From Deinococcus arboris (lineage in GTDB: Bacteria > Deinococcota > Deinococci > Deinococcales > Deinococcaceae): a stretch of 64,000 bases of DNA. The DNA lies in the NCBI RefSeq assembly GCF_009755355.1, contig NZ_WQLB01000002.1:62001-126000 (forward strand), given 5' to 3'. Position numbers and translations under genes: made by a program. A model generated the notes under the pieces. It saw only the letters and a list, made by a program, of their open reading frames with translations. It searched no databases and was not told the origin of the DNA. Positions 54,697-62,464 of this stretch are shown piece by piece. Each line of letters starts with the position of its first letter. Position 1 is the first letter of the stretch.

Positions 54697-55830
54697 TCAG
54701 CCCCGGCTCCAGGCTGCTGCCTGGGTCAGGGCCTGGGCGGCGGCGTCCACCTCGGCGGGCGTGGTGGCGGCCCCAAAACTGAAGCGCAGTGTGGCGCGGG
54801 CGTCGGCCTCACTCAGGCCAATGGCCGTCAGGACGTGGCTGGGCTGCATGGTGCCGGCGCTGCACGCGCTGCCCGCACTGGCGGCGATGCCCAGCATATC
54901 CAAGTTCATCAGCAGGGCCTCGCCGTCGGCGCCCGGCAGGGTCACGCTGGCCACCTTGGGGCTGCCCTCTGGGGCGTGGTTCACGCGCAGGCCCGGAATG
55001 GTCTGAACAGCGGCCACAAAGCGCTCCCGCAGGGCCGTCAGGTGGGCAAATGTCGCCTCACGCGCGGCCTCGGCGTGGGTCAGGGCCACACCGGCGGCGT
55101 ACACGCCCGCCGTGTCCTGGGTGCCGGGGCGCCGGCCTCCCTCCTGACCGCCGCCGAGGGTCAGGGGCGGCAGGTCGGCGCCGCGCGCCACATAAAGAAA
55201 GCCCACCCCGCGCGGCCCGCCCCATTTGTGTGCGCTGAAACTGGCGTAACTCACGCCCCAGGCTGGCAGGTTCACCGGTAGTACCCCCGGCGCCTGCACC
55301 GCGTCGGTGTGGTAGGGCACGCCCGCCTGCGCGGCCAGGGCGGCCAGCGCGGACGTGTCCTGCATTGTTCCCAGTTCGTTGTTGGCGTGGTGAACAGACA
55401 CCAGCGCCGTGTCTGGCCGGAGCGCGCTCGCCAGCTCGGCTGGGTCGTAGCGTCCGGAGGCGTCGGGGGTCAGCCACGTGACCGCCCAGCCCTGCGCGGC
55501 CAGGGCGCGGGCCGGGGCCAGCACCGCCGAATGCTCGGTGGGCGTGGTGATCAAGTGGCCGGGGCGTCCGTGAACCTCCTGCCAGGCGCGCGTGACGCCC
55601 AGCAGCACGTGGTTGTCGCCTTCGGTGCCGCCACTGTTCGCCAGCAGGGTTCGGGGGTCCACACCCAGCGCCGCCGCCACGTGGGCGCGGCCCTCTTCGA
55701 GCCGCTCGCGGGCGGCCTGACCGGCGGCGTGAACGCTGGCAGGGTTCCCAGGCAGCGCGGCGGCGGCGGCGTAGGCGGCCAGCGCCTCGGGGGTCATGGG
55801 GTGCGTGGCAGCGTAGTCCAGGTAAATCAT
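54697..55830 (-). CDS. Cysteine desulfurase (IscS/NifS family)
   Basis: This 377-residue PLP enzyme moves sulfur from cysteine for Fe-S and thio-cofactor assembly. It has the PLP lysine Lys202 in SFSAHKWGGPRG, the PLP-contact His100 in TPTEHSA, HHANNELGTMQ, and the persulfide-forming Cys323 in GSACSAGTMQPSHVL. Length is typical. The N-terminal MIYLDYAATHPM is characteristic. It starts 5 bp after the PASTA gene and may be co-transcribed. No iscU is adjacent. Confidence 0.94.
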   Translation of the reverse strand: MIYLDYAATHPMTPEALAAYAAAAALPGNPASVHAAGQAARERLEEGRAHVAAALGVDPRTLLANSGGTEGDNHVLLGVTRAWQEVHGRPGHLITTPTEHSAVLAPARALAAQGWAVTWLTPDASGRYDPAELASALRPDTALVSVHHANNELGTMQDTSALAALAAQAGVPYHTDAVQAPGVLPVNLPAWGVSYASFSAHKWGGPRGVGFLYVARGADLPPLTLGGGQEGGRRPGTQDTAGVYAAGVALTHAEAAREATFAHLTALRERFVAAVQTIPGLRVNHAPEGSPKVASVTLPGADGEALLMNLDMLGIAASAGSACSAGTMQPSHVLTAIGLSEADARATLRFSFGAATTPAEVDAAAQALTQAAAWSRG

Positions 55831-55835
55831 GGCGC

Positions 55836-57461
55836 TCAGGGCGTGACAGTGGCGAAGTCCGCCCCGTCGCGCCGGATGATGAACACGGCGTCGCCCGTCA
55901 CCGTCGCCGTGGTGGTGGCCCGCTGCCCGGCGATATCGGCCGCCGCGTAACTGAAGTCCAGGGGGCGCTCGCCTGTCTCGTCCTGCACGGCCAGGGTATA
56001 GGTGCCTTCTGGCAGGTCGGTGGGAAAGGTGTAGGCGAAACTGACACTGCGGCTCTCGGTCACGGGAACGGGCGGAATCTCATCGGGCGTGACGGGCTGG
56101 GAGTCGGGAACCACTGGGTCGGTCACGCCGCTGTCCACAGGGGCCGGTTCGGGTTCGGTGGGCTGCTCGGGGACGGTGGGCAGCGGCGCAGGCGGCAGCG
56201 GCAGGTCGCCCGCCGGGCGGCTGGGGGCGCTGTAGCGCGAGGTGGCCACCGTCAATTTCACGGCGCTGCCCACCTTGACCCGCACGAAGGCGGCGGGCGT
56301 CTGTTCCAGCACTGTGCCCGCCGCCCGGTCACTGGGCTGCGGCGTCACCGACGTGACCACCAGGCCGGCGGCGCGCGCGTATTCGCGGGCCTGGTCGTAG
56401 GTCATGCCGCCCAGGTTGGGCAGCCAGGTTTCCTTGCCGCTGATGCCGGTGCTGACCATCAGCTGCACCGGCTGGCCCTGCTGGGCGCTGGACCCGGCTT
56501 CAGGCAGCTGCGCCACGATGCGGCCTTCAGGGGTACTCGTCAGGGTGCCGTCCACCTTGACGACCTTGCCCACCGTCATGGCGCGGTCTTTGAGGGCGTC
56601 CCGCGCCTGATCCAGGTTCATTTCTTCCAGGCGCGGCACCTCGATGGCGGGGGGGTTATTCACCGTCAGCGTGACCAGGCGCCCCACCGGCAGGTTGGTG
56701 CCGGCGGGCGGGTCCTGGCGGATGACAGACCCAATCGGGCGCCCGCCCGCCTGCCCCTCGTTGTAGGTGACGCGGAACCCGGCTTTGGCTAGCAGGCGCG
56801 CGCCGCGCAGGGCGTCCTGGCCCGTCACGGCGGTAACCTCGCGCACCGGAGGGTTCAGGTAGGTTTGCGCGGCCTGTGCGCCCAGGTAACCGGCGCCGCC
56901 CAGCAGCAGCAGGCCCGGAATGAAGGTGAGCCAGCCGCCCGGCTCGCGTTTCTTTTTCACGCGCCCACCCCGCAGTGGGGTCAGGAACCGGGCGTTGCGC
57001 GCCGCAAGGTCCTCGGCGGAGCGGGGGGCTGGCAGGGGGGTGAGGTAAGCCAGGCGCGGCTCGGTGCCTTCCACGACCACCTGGGCGTCGTCCAAGGCGT
57101 AGCCCTGCTCGGCCAGGCGGGTGCTTAGGGCCTGCACCCCGTCAATCAGTTCCTGTGGCTTGACCTTTTGGGCCAGGGCGGTGTCCAGCGGCTGCCCCGT
57201 CACCGGCTGCCACACCGCGTAATAGGCGCCGGGCCGCGCCACCACATCGGTCAGGCCGGCGGGGGCCAGGGCGCGCAGGGCCGAACGGTAGGTGTGAAAG
57301 GCTTGCCGCTCGGCCGGCGAGGCGACGTTAAACCACGCCACCTGCCGGGTGACGCCCTCGGCGGCGCGCACCTCGGACAGCGTGACTGACCCCTGCACGG
57401 CCAGTTCGCGCAGCACCTCGTATTTGCCGTCTATTACTTTGCCGTTGCCCTGGTCCGTCAT
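55836..57461 (-). CDS. PASTA-domain membrane protein with degenerate kinase-like N-terminus
   Basis: The product has 541 residues. Residues 1-165 recall a Ser/Thr kinase fold (DGKYEVLRELAVQGSVTLSE) but lack the catalytic HRD and DFG motifs and the glycine loop. A transmembrane helix follows (about 178-198). Three PASTA repeats lie at about 205-265, 270-345 and 348-410, each with the repeating VxxxxGxxxxxA pattern. A proline-rich linker and a beta-rich C-terminal domain end the protein. PASTA domains bind peptidoglycan fragments. It is probably a pseudokinase sensor or scaffold. The ATG at 57461 follows TATGCT by 9 nt. Confidence 0.82.
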   Translation of the reverse strand: MTDQGNGKVIDGKYEVLRELAVQGSVTLSEVRAAEGVTRQVAWFNVASPAERQAFHTYRSALRALAPAGLTDVVARPGAYYAVWQPVTGQPLDTALAQKVKPQELIDGVQALSTRLAEQGYALDDAQVVVEGTEPRLAYLTPLPAPRSAEDLAARNARFLTPLRGGRVKKKREPGGWLTFIPGLLLLGGAGYLGAQAAQTYLNPPVREVTAVTGQDALRGARLLAKAGFRVTYNEGQAGGRPIGSVIRQDPPAGTNLPVGRLVTLTVNNPPAIEVPRLEEMNLDQARDALKDRAMTVGKVVKVDGTLTSTPEGRIVAQLPEAGSSAQQGQPVQLMVSTGISGKETWLPNLGGMTYDQAREYARAAGLVVTSVTPQPSDRAAGTVLEQTPAAFVRVKVGSAVKLTVATSRYSAPSRPAGDLPLPPAPLPTVPEQPTEPEPAPVDSGVTDPVVPDSQPVTPDEIPPVPVTESRSVSFAYTFPTDLPEGTYTLAVQDETGERPLDFSYAAADIAGQRATTTATVTGDAVFIIRRDGADFATVTP

Positions 57462-57505
57462 GCGCCCCGCAGCATAGCGCGGGCTGCATATAGTTTGGGC
57501 AAGTC

Positions 57506-58273
57506 ATGATGAAAAAGGGTGCGCCGGGCGGTTCTGAAATGCTCTTGAAAGGGCGTGTAGATACAGAGCTTCTGGTCGCTCTGGAGCAGGTCATGCAAAC
57601 CACCTCGGGCTATCAAGAAGTAGCAGATGTAGTGCGCCGCTTAGAGAGTACGGGCCATCCTTACCGGGCACAGCAAGTCATCGAAAATATCCTAGCTGAG
57701 CGGGAGATGCGGGCCAGACGAGGGCAGCAGCAGAGGTTTGGCATTGGCCGAGTGGGAAGACTGTACCGGCTGAGCTGGCTTGGTCAGCCGGCACAAACTA
57801 AGTCGTCGCCTTCCCGGCACAACAGTGAGGCTGCTGTTCCACGCGCCGGTTATTCTAAAGCTGAGCGAGCCTGTCTCAAACGCCTGAGAGCTATGAATTG
57901 GCAGGACTTTGAGGCGCAGATTGAGCAGCTTTTACCTGCCTTGGGGATGCAGAACGTGGTTCGCACACCAGCACAGCGTGATGGTGGGATTGACCTAAGA
58001 GGGCTATGGAGTATGGAAGGACTAATACATGTTCGCGTAGCGGTGCAAGTTAAGCAGCACGCATCCAACATCTCGCGGCCAGACATTCAGAAACTCCGTG
58101 GCAGTCTCGCTATTGGAGAGTTGGGCTGGTTTTTCACCACAGGCGACTACAGTGAAAACGCCAAGCTGGAAGCTGCGGCTCCTGACCGGCAACCTATTTC
58201 GCTTATTAGCGGTATTCAGGTTGCATCACTGCTCCTGAAGTACAGCACGCCGCTTGTTGGCGAAGAACTCTGA
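57506..58273 (+). CDS. Mrr-like restriction endonuclease
   Basis: This 255-residue protein has a helical N-terminal region (about 1-115) and an Mrr-type catalytic domain with NWQDFEAQIEQLLPALGMQ, then Asp159-Gly-Gly-Ile-Asp163 and Gln181-Val-Lys183 (VQVKQHASNISRPDIQKLRG). These are the D and QXK motifs of type IV enzymes that cut modified DNA. Its GC content is clearly lower than that of neighbouring genes, suggesting recent transfer. It is divergent from the PASTA gene. Two ATGs (57506 and 57509) are possible. No methylase is adjacent, as expected for a type IV system. Confidence 0.85.
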   Translation: MMKKGAPGGSEMLLKGRVDTELLVALEQVMQTTSGYQEVADVVRRLESTGHPYRAQQVIENILAEREMRARRGQQQRFGIGRVGRLYRLSWLGQPAQTKSSPSRHNSEAAVPRAGYSKAERACLKRLRAMNWQDFEAQIEQLLPALGMQNVVRTPAQRDGGIDLRGLWSMEGLIHVRVAVQVKQHASNISRPDIQKLRGSLAIGELGWFFTTGDYSENAKLEAAAPDRQPISLISGIQVASLLLKYSTPLVGEEL

Positions 58274-58312
58274 TAAGCACGTGCGACTTCAAAAAGAGCC
58301 TGGCTATTTGGG

Positions 58313-58609
58313 CTACAGCCCCGCCACCCGCGCCAGCCAGTACGCCCCGAAGCCGCCCAGCAGACCCACGGCCAGGTTGCCCTGGCGCCAGACGAGCAGC
58401 GCGGCGACGGCGGCCCCCACCAGTCGGCGCAGCCACTCGGGGCTGCCCAGAATCTCGGGCACAATCAGCGCGGCAAACACGCTGACCGGCACAAAGCGCA
58501 AGAAGGCGTGCCAGAAGGGCGTCAGTTCCAGGCGCCCCAGGCTCAGGCCCAGCAGGCGCGGCCCGAAGGTCACTGCCCACATCAGCCCAATGACGGCCCA
58601 GGCGCTCAC
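58313..58609 (-). CDS. azlD: AzlD branched-chain amino-acid exporter subunit
   Basis: This 98-residue protein has three to four hydrophobic helices and the AzlD pattern LMWAVTFGPRLLGL and FVPVSVFAALIVPEIL. With AzlC it exports valine, leucine or isoleucine. The GTG start overlaps the azlC stop (GTGA). Confidence 0.87.
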   Translation of the reverse strand: MSAWAVIGLMWAVTFGPRLLGLSLGRLELTPFWHAFLRFVPVSVFAALIVPEILGSPEWLRRLVGAAVAALLVWRQGNLAVGLLGGFGAYWLARVAGL

Positions 58610-59325
58610 GCGGCCTCCGCAACTGGCGCGCGGCGGGTCACCAGCCAGGCGCCCAGCAGCGCCCCACCCACCCCAACCAGCAGAATGCTGAGCCCACCCG
58701 GCACCCGGCCCGAGAGAGCCCAAGCCCCCAGCCCAGCCACCAATGCCACCAACACCTCGGGGCGGCCCCGCAGCAGCGGCACCAGCAGCCCCAAAAAGGC
58801 CAGAGGAAAGATGACGCCCACCCCCAGCGCCGCCGGTCCCGGCAGCACCTGGCCGGCCAGGGCGCCCAGCAAGGTGGCGGCGTTCCAGGCCGCGTACAGG
58901 CTCAGTTCGGCGCCCAGCAGCAGCGCGAAGGTCACGCCCCCCGGCGTGCGCGTTCCCGCCACGGTGACCACGCCAAACGCCTCGTCGGTCAGGAACTGTG
59001 CGGCCAGGATGCGCTGCCGGCCACTGAGCGGTAGCTGCCGCGACAGGCTCAGGCCGTAAAGCAGATGCCGGGCGTTCAGGAGAAAGGTGGTGCCCACCAG
59101 CGCCAGTGCGGCGCCCAGAGGCAGCGTGCTGCCCGCAAATTGCCCGGCCGCCGCGAACTGGCTGGCCCCGGCAAACACGGTCAGGCTCATCAGGCAGGTG
59201 TCCCACAGACTCAGGCCCGCGCCGCGCGCCGTGACCGCGTAGGCCACCGCAAACGGCACCACCCCAGGCCACAGCGGCAGCATCAGCCGGAAGCCCTGCC
59301 AGAAGCCTGTTTGGAAGGTCGTCAT
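58606..59325 (-). CDS. azlC: AzlC branched-chain amino-acid exporter subunit
   Basis: This 239-residue protein has about six to seven helices. The AzlC core GVVPFAVAYAVTARGAGLSL, VFAGASQFAAAGQFAG, and LTDEAFGVVTVAGTRTPGGV is conserved. The ATG at 59325 is set by TAGGGT 7 nt upstream. It leads a two-gene operon with azlD and starts 5 bp after the MDR stop codon, so readthrough from that gene is possible. Confidence 0.92.
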   Translation of the reverse strand: MTTFQTGFWQGFRLMLPLWPGVVPFAVAYAVTARGAGLSLWDTCLMSLTVFAGASQFAAAGQFAGSTLPLGAALALVGTTFLLNARHLLYGLSLSRQLPLSGRQRILAAQFLTDEAFGVVTVAGTRTPGGVTFALLLGAELSLYAAWNAATLLGALAGQVLPGPAALGVGVIFPLAFLGLLVPLLRGRPEVLVALVAGLGAWALSGRVPGGLSILLVGVGGALLGAWLVTRRAPVAEAA

Positions 59326-59330
59326 GTGCC

Positions 59331-60221
59331 TCACCCTAGCGCCCCCCGCCAGTCCACCACCGCGCTGACGGGCCGCCCCCGGGCCTGTAACTGAGAATAG
59401 AGCCCTGGGAGGTCGGCCGGCCTGACCGTCAGCGGAAAGAGATGGTCCAGCCGCGGCTCGGCGTGGGCCCACAGCCAGTGCGCGTAGGCCGCGTAATCTT
59501 CGCCGTCACTGGAGCCCACCACCTGCACCTCCCGCTGGTGAAAGGCGGGCGGCAGGCTGAGGGCGCCGCCATTCCCATCTGAGAGCACGACGCAGCGTCC
59601 CCCGGGTGCCAGGTGTGACACCAGTTCGGTAAACCCGGCCGGGGAAGCGCTGCACTCCACGCCCACCTGAAACCTGTCGTGCGGCAGCTCGCCAGGGGCG
59701 TGGGCGGCGGCCCCAAAAGTCAGGGCCAGGGCGCGGCGGTCGGCACGCGGCTCCAGGAGATGAACCTCATGCACGCCGCGCCGGGTCAGATTGAAGATGC
59801 TGAGGAGGCCCAGCAGTCCCGCGCCCGCCACCAGCACCGCTTCGCCGGGGCGCGGCCTGACCTTGCGCAGGCCCTTGTGGGTTTCCTCGCCCAGAATGGC
59901 GCACAGGGCGGCGCGGTCAGAGACATGCGGCGGCACCGGCACCACTCGCCCGGCGGGGTGAAAGCCGTGGGAAGCGTGGCCCAGCGTGGTCACGACGCGC
60001 GTGCCGAGTGCCAGGGTCACGCCTGCTCCCACTGCCTCAACCGTTCCCAGGGTTTGATAGCCCAGTGCCGCTGGAAAGGGGCCAGCGTGCAGGAGGGTGA
60101 GTTCCGACGCGACGCTCAGGGCACTGAAGTGCGTGCGGACACTCACCTCGCCGGGACCAGGCGGCCGGTCTGGCACGGCGTCCCAGCGCAGGCGGTTGGG
60201 GGCGTGGGCAACCAGGCGCAT
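59331..60221 (-). CDS. MDR-family zinc-type alcohol dehydrogenase-like protein
   Basis: This 296-residue protein has the GroES-like N-terminal fold (DRPPGPGEVSVRTHFSALS and HAGPFPAALGYQTLGTVEAV) and a Rossmann domain with VLVAGAGLLGLLSIFNLTRR. The catalytic zinc cysteine and structural zinc cysteines are absent, so it is a zinc-independent quinone-reductase-like or dehydrogenase member. The ATG at 60221 follows CAGACT by 7 nt; an upstream TTG at 60260 is less likely. It is divergent from a TipA-like regulator. Confidence 0.85.
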   Translation of the reverse strand: MRLVAHAPNRLRWDAVPDRPPGPGEVSVRTHFSALSVASELTLLHAGPFPAALGYQTLGTVEAVGAGVTLALGTRVVTTLGHASHGFHPAGRVVPVPPHVSDRAALCAILGEETHKGLRKVRPRPGEAVLVAGAGLLGLLSIFNLTRRGVHEVHLLEPRADRRALALTFGAAAHAPGELPHDRFQVGVECSASPAGFTELVSHLAPGGRCVVLSDGNGGALSLPPAFHQREVQVVGSSDGEDYAAYAHWLWAHAEPRLDHLFPLTVRPADLPGLYSQLQARGRPVSAVVDWRGALG

Positions 60222-60272
60222 CCAGTTCAGTCTGCGGTCTGGAGGCGTCTCCTCGGCCAATTCACCTACCGC

Positions 60273-60303
60273 TTGACCCTGACGCCGCGTGAGGGCCTAC
60301 GCT
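60273..60303 (+). promoter_or_regulatory. MerR-type promoter and operator of the TipA-like regulator
   Basis: TTGACC (60273-60278) and TACGCT (60298-60303) are separated by a 19-bp spacer, the over-long spacing typical of MerR-regulated promoters. A 19-bp dyad, 60277-60295 (CCCTGACGC-C-GCGTGAGGG with one mismatch), fills the spacer. The regulator probably binds here to distort the DNA and activate its own promoter, and could also act on the divergent MDR gene. Confidence 0.78.
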
Positions 60304-60326
60304 GCCAGACAGAAGGAGGTGGGCTT

Positions 60327-61103
60327 TTGGAGCGCCAATCCCCGCCGCGCTGGACGGTGGGCGAGGTGTCGCTGCTGACCGGCGTCAGCGTGCGGACCCT
60401 GCACCACTACGACGACATTGGGCTGCTGCGCCCCAGCGAGCGCAGCGAGGGCAATTACCGGCTGTACACCCCGGCGGACCTGGCGCGGCTGCGCGCCGTG
60501 CTGACCTACCGTCAGCTGGGCTTTGCCCTGAACGACATTGCGCCGCTGCTGGCCGCCCCGAGCGCCCTGCAGCAGCAGGCGCTGACCACCCAGCTGTCTT
60601 TGCTGCAAGAGCAGCAGCGGCGCACCCAGGCGACGATTGACGCCGTGCTGGCGATGCTGGCCAGTCCAGGAGACCCCATGAACAATGAAGACGTAAAGGC
60701 TGTCTTTGACGGCTTTGACCCCGAGCAGTACGAACCCGAAGTCCAGGCCCGCTGGGGCGACACGGACGCCTATCGGCAGAGCAAGGCCAAAACAGCCCGC
60801 TACACGAAGGCCGACTGGGAAGCGGTCAAGGCCGAGATGGACCACATCTACAGCCAGTATCTGGCCCTGATGGCCGCTGGCGTGGCGCCGGACGGCTCAC
60901 AGGGGCAGGCGGTGGCTGCACAGCACCACGCGCACATTGAGGCCCGCTATTACGACGCTCCGCCGGCCATGATGCGTGGCCTGGCCCAGATGTGGGTGCA
61001 GGACGACCGCTTCACCCGCAACATTGACCGGGCTGGGCCGGGCCTGGCGGCCTACCAGAGTGCCGCTGTGACTGCCTGGGCTAATGCTCAGGAAGCCGGC
61101 TGA
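60327..61103 (+). CDS. MerR-family regulator with TipAS domain
   Basis: This 258-residue protein has an N-terminal winged helix-turn-helix, TVGEVSLLTGVSVRTLHHYD then DIGLLRPSERSEGNYRLY, and a coiled coil (about 85-115). The C-terminal TipAS domain binds small hydrophobic or thiopeptide ligands; it carries VFDGFDPEQYEPEVQARWGD and HHAHIEARYYDAPPAMMRGL. TipA proteins sense such compounds and activate export. The TTG start has a perfect AAGGAGGT 6 nt upstream, so it is a strong but non-ATG start. It likely regulates itself and perhaps the divergent MDR and azlCD genes. Confidence 0.9.
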   Translation: MERQSPPRWTVGEVSLLTGVSVRTLHHYDDIGLLRPSERSEGNYRLYTPADLARLRAVLTYRQLGFALNDIAPLLAAPSALQQQALTTQLSLLQEQQRRTQATIDAVLAMLASPGDPMNNEDVKAVFDGFDPEQYEPEVQARWGDTDAYRQSKAKTARYTKADWEAVKAEMDHIYSQYLALMAAGVAPDGSQGQAVAAQHHAHIEARYYDAPPAMMRGLAQMWVQDDRFTRNIDRAGPGLAAYQSAAVTAWANAQEAG

Positions 61104-61434
61104 GCAGGCCAACTGAGAGAAGGCCAGACGCGGCTTCTCTTGAGGCTGTGAACAATCATTCTTGCCAGAGCAACCACCTTCTGCGGGTGTTTGCTCTGGC
61201 AGGAACACACTGACATGGCGGGCACAAAACTCAAGCGGCTCAGAAGGCAAGCAGGCTGTGTAAGGGAGAGACAGGGCGGTGAAATTGCCCGTCGCTTGAT
61301 GGTTCGGCTGAGGTTCTCTGCGGAGTGAGCAATGCTCCGCTGAACATCCATGCCATGAAGAACATTGTCTGACCGGAACAGCTCGCATGGCGCTGCAGGT
61401 TGAGAGGTCTGCTCAGGGTTGGCCTCACCTTGGC
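61104..61434. other. 331-bp spacer with two hairpins
   Basis: AGAGAAGGCC (61116-61125) pairs with GGCTTCTCT (61132-61140) with one bulge, a likely terminator for the regulator gene. TGCCAGAGCAA (61163-61173) pairs perfectly with TTGCTCTGGCA (61191-61201) for 11 bp around a 17-nt loop with further CACC/GGTG pairing. No gene is seen. Confidence 0.65.
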
Positions 61435-62397
61435 TTACGCGGCCCCGGCCCCAAACTGCGTGGGTGGGCGTTGGGCGGCGGTCAGGGCGGTGCGCAGTTC
61501 GGCCTGCCACAGGGCCCGCAGCGGCGCTGGGGACAGCACCTCGGCGCCGCCGCCCCAGCTGAGAATCCAGGGCAGGGCGGCGCGGCCGTCGTGCGGGGCC
61601 TGCAAGGTGGCGTCCACACTGCCGTCAGGATTGATGATGGGCTCGCTCAGATGCGGTACGCGCCCTTCGATGACCCGCAGCCGGGCCTGTCCGGTAAACC
61701 TCAGGGTCACAGCGCTGGCGGCAGGGCAGATCGGGACAGGCACGGGCGCCGCAGCGGGCCGCCCAGGGTGAAGTTGCGCCCCCAGCATCCGGGCCAGGCG
61801 AAAGGTCCGCTGAGGACGCCGCCCGTTCAGCTCGCGGCCCACCACCAGCAGCTCCAGCGTGACGGGGTGTGCGCAAATCAGGTGCGGCTGAAGGGTCACG
61901 CGGCGGCGCGACTGGGCCCGGCCTGGCCGCAGATACTCGAATTGCAGAGCGTGGCCACCCAACCACGCCTGCGTGACCAGAGGAAGCACCTGCTCTGGGG
62001 CCAGCGTCTGCTGTGCAGGCTGGGGCAGGGGAGGCAGCGCCACCTGGACATGAGTGGGCAAGGGGGCCGTCAGGCGGTTGGCCAACGCGCGAAGCGCTGC
62101 GGTCGGCTCAGCTCCGCATGTCGCCAGAGCGCTCAGGCCTCGGTGGAGCGTCAGGCGCTCCGCCGCCGTCCATGTGGGTTCGGGAGCCCTGAGCCTCCAG
62201 CACAAGTGTTCATCCTGTTGCAACTCGGGCTCCAGCGTGGCCAGCTCGGTCAAAAGGTTGCCAAGCACCTCTTCTTCCAACCCGGTCGCCTCCAGCAAGT
62301 CAGCGTGGGTCATGGCCGCACGCCGCAGGAGGCGAGCAAGCAGGAAAAGCTGCTGTGTGCGCTGCATGTCGCTAGATTGTGGTGAGGAGGCCGGCAT
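61435..62397 (-). CDS. WYL-domain transcriptional regulator
   Basis: This 320-residue protein has an N-terminal helix-turn-helix region (about 10-70) and a WYL domain, with the motif modified to LQFEYLRPGRAQSRRRVTLQ and PHLICAHPVTLELLVVGREL, then RTFRLARMLG. WYL domains bind nucleic acids or nucleotides and often control DNA repair or defence genes. The start is uncertain: ATG at 62397 or 62367. CAGGGT lies 6 nt before the former. Target is unknown. Confidence 0.83.
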   Translation of the reverse strand: MPASSPQSSDMQRTQQLFLLARLLRRAAMTHADLLEATGLEEEVLGNLLTELATLEPELQQDEHLCWRLRAPEPTWTAAERLTLHRGLSALATCGAEPTAALRALANRLTAPLPTHVQVALPPLPQPAQQTLAPEQVLPLVTQAWLGGHALQFEYLRPGRAQSRRRVTLQPHLICAHPVTLELLVVGRELNGRRPQRTFRLARMLGAQLHPGRPAAAPVPVPICPAASAVTLRFTGQARLRVIEGRVPHLSEPIINPDGSVDATLQAPHDGRAALPWILSWGGGAEVLSPAPLRALWQAELRTALTAAQRPPTQFGAGAA

Positions 62398-62464
62398 GAC
62401 CTCACCCTGTCATTCTGCCGTCCACTTTTCGTCTGTTCTTTTGAAAAGACATTATCAAATCAAT

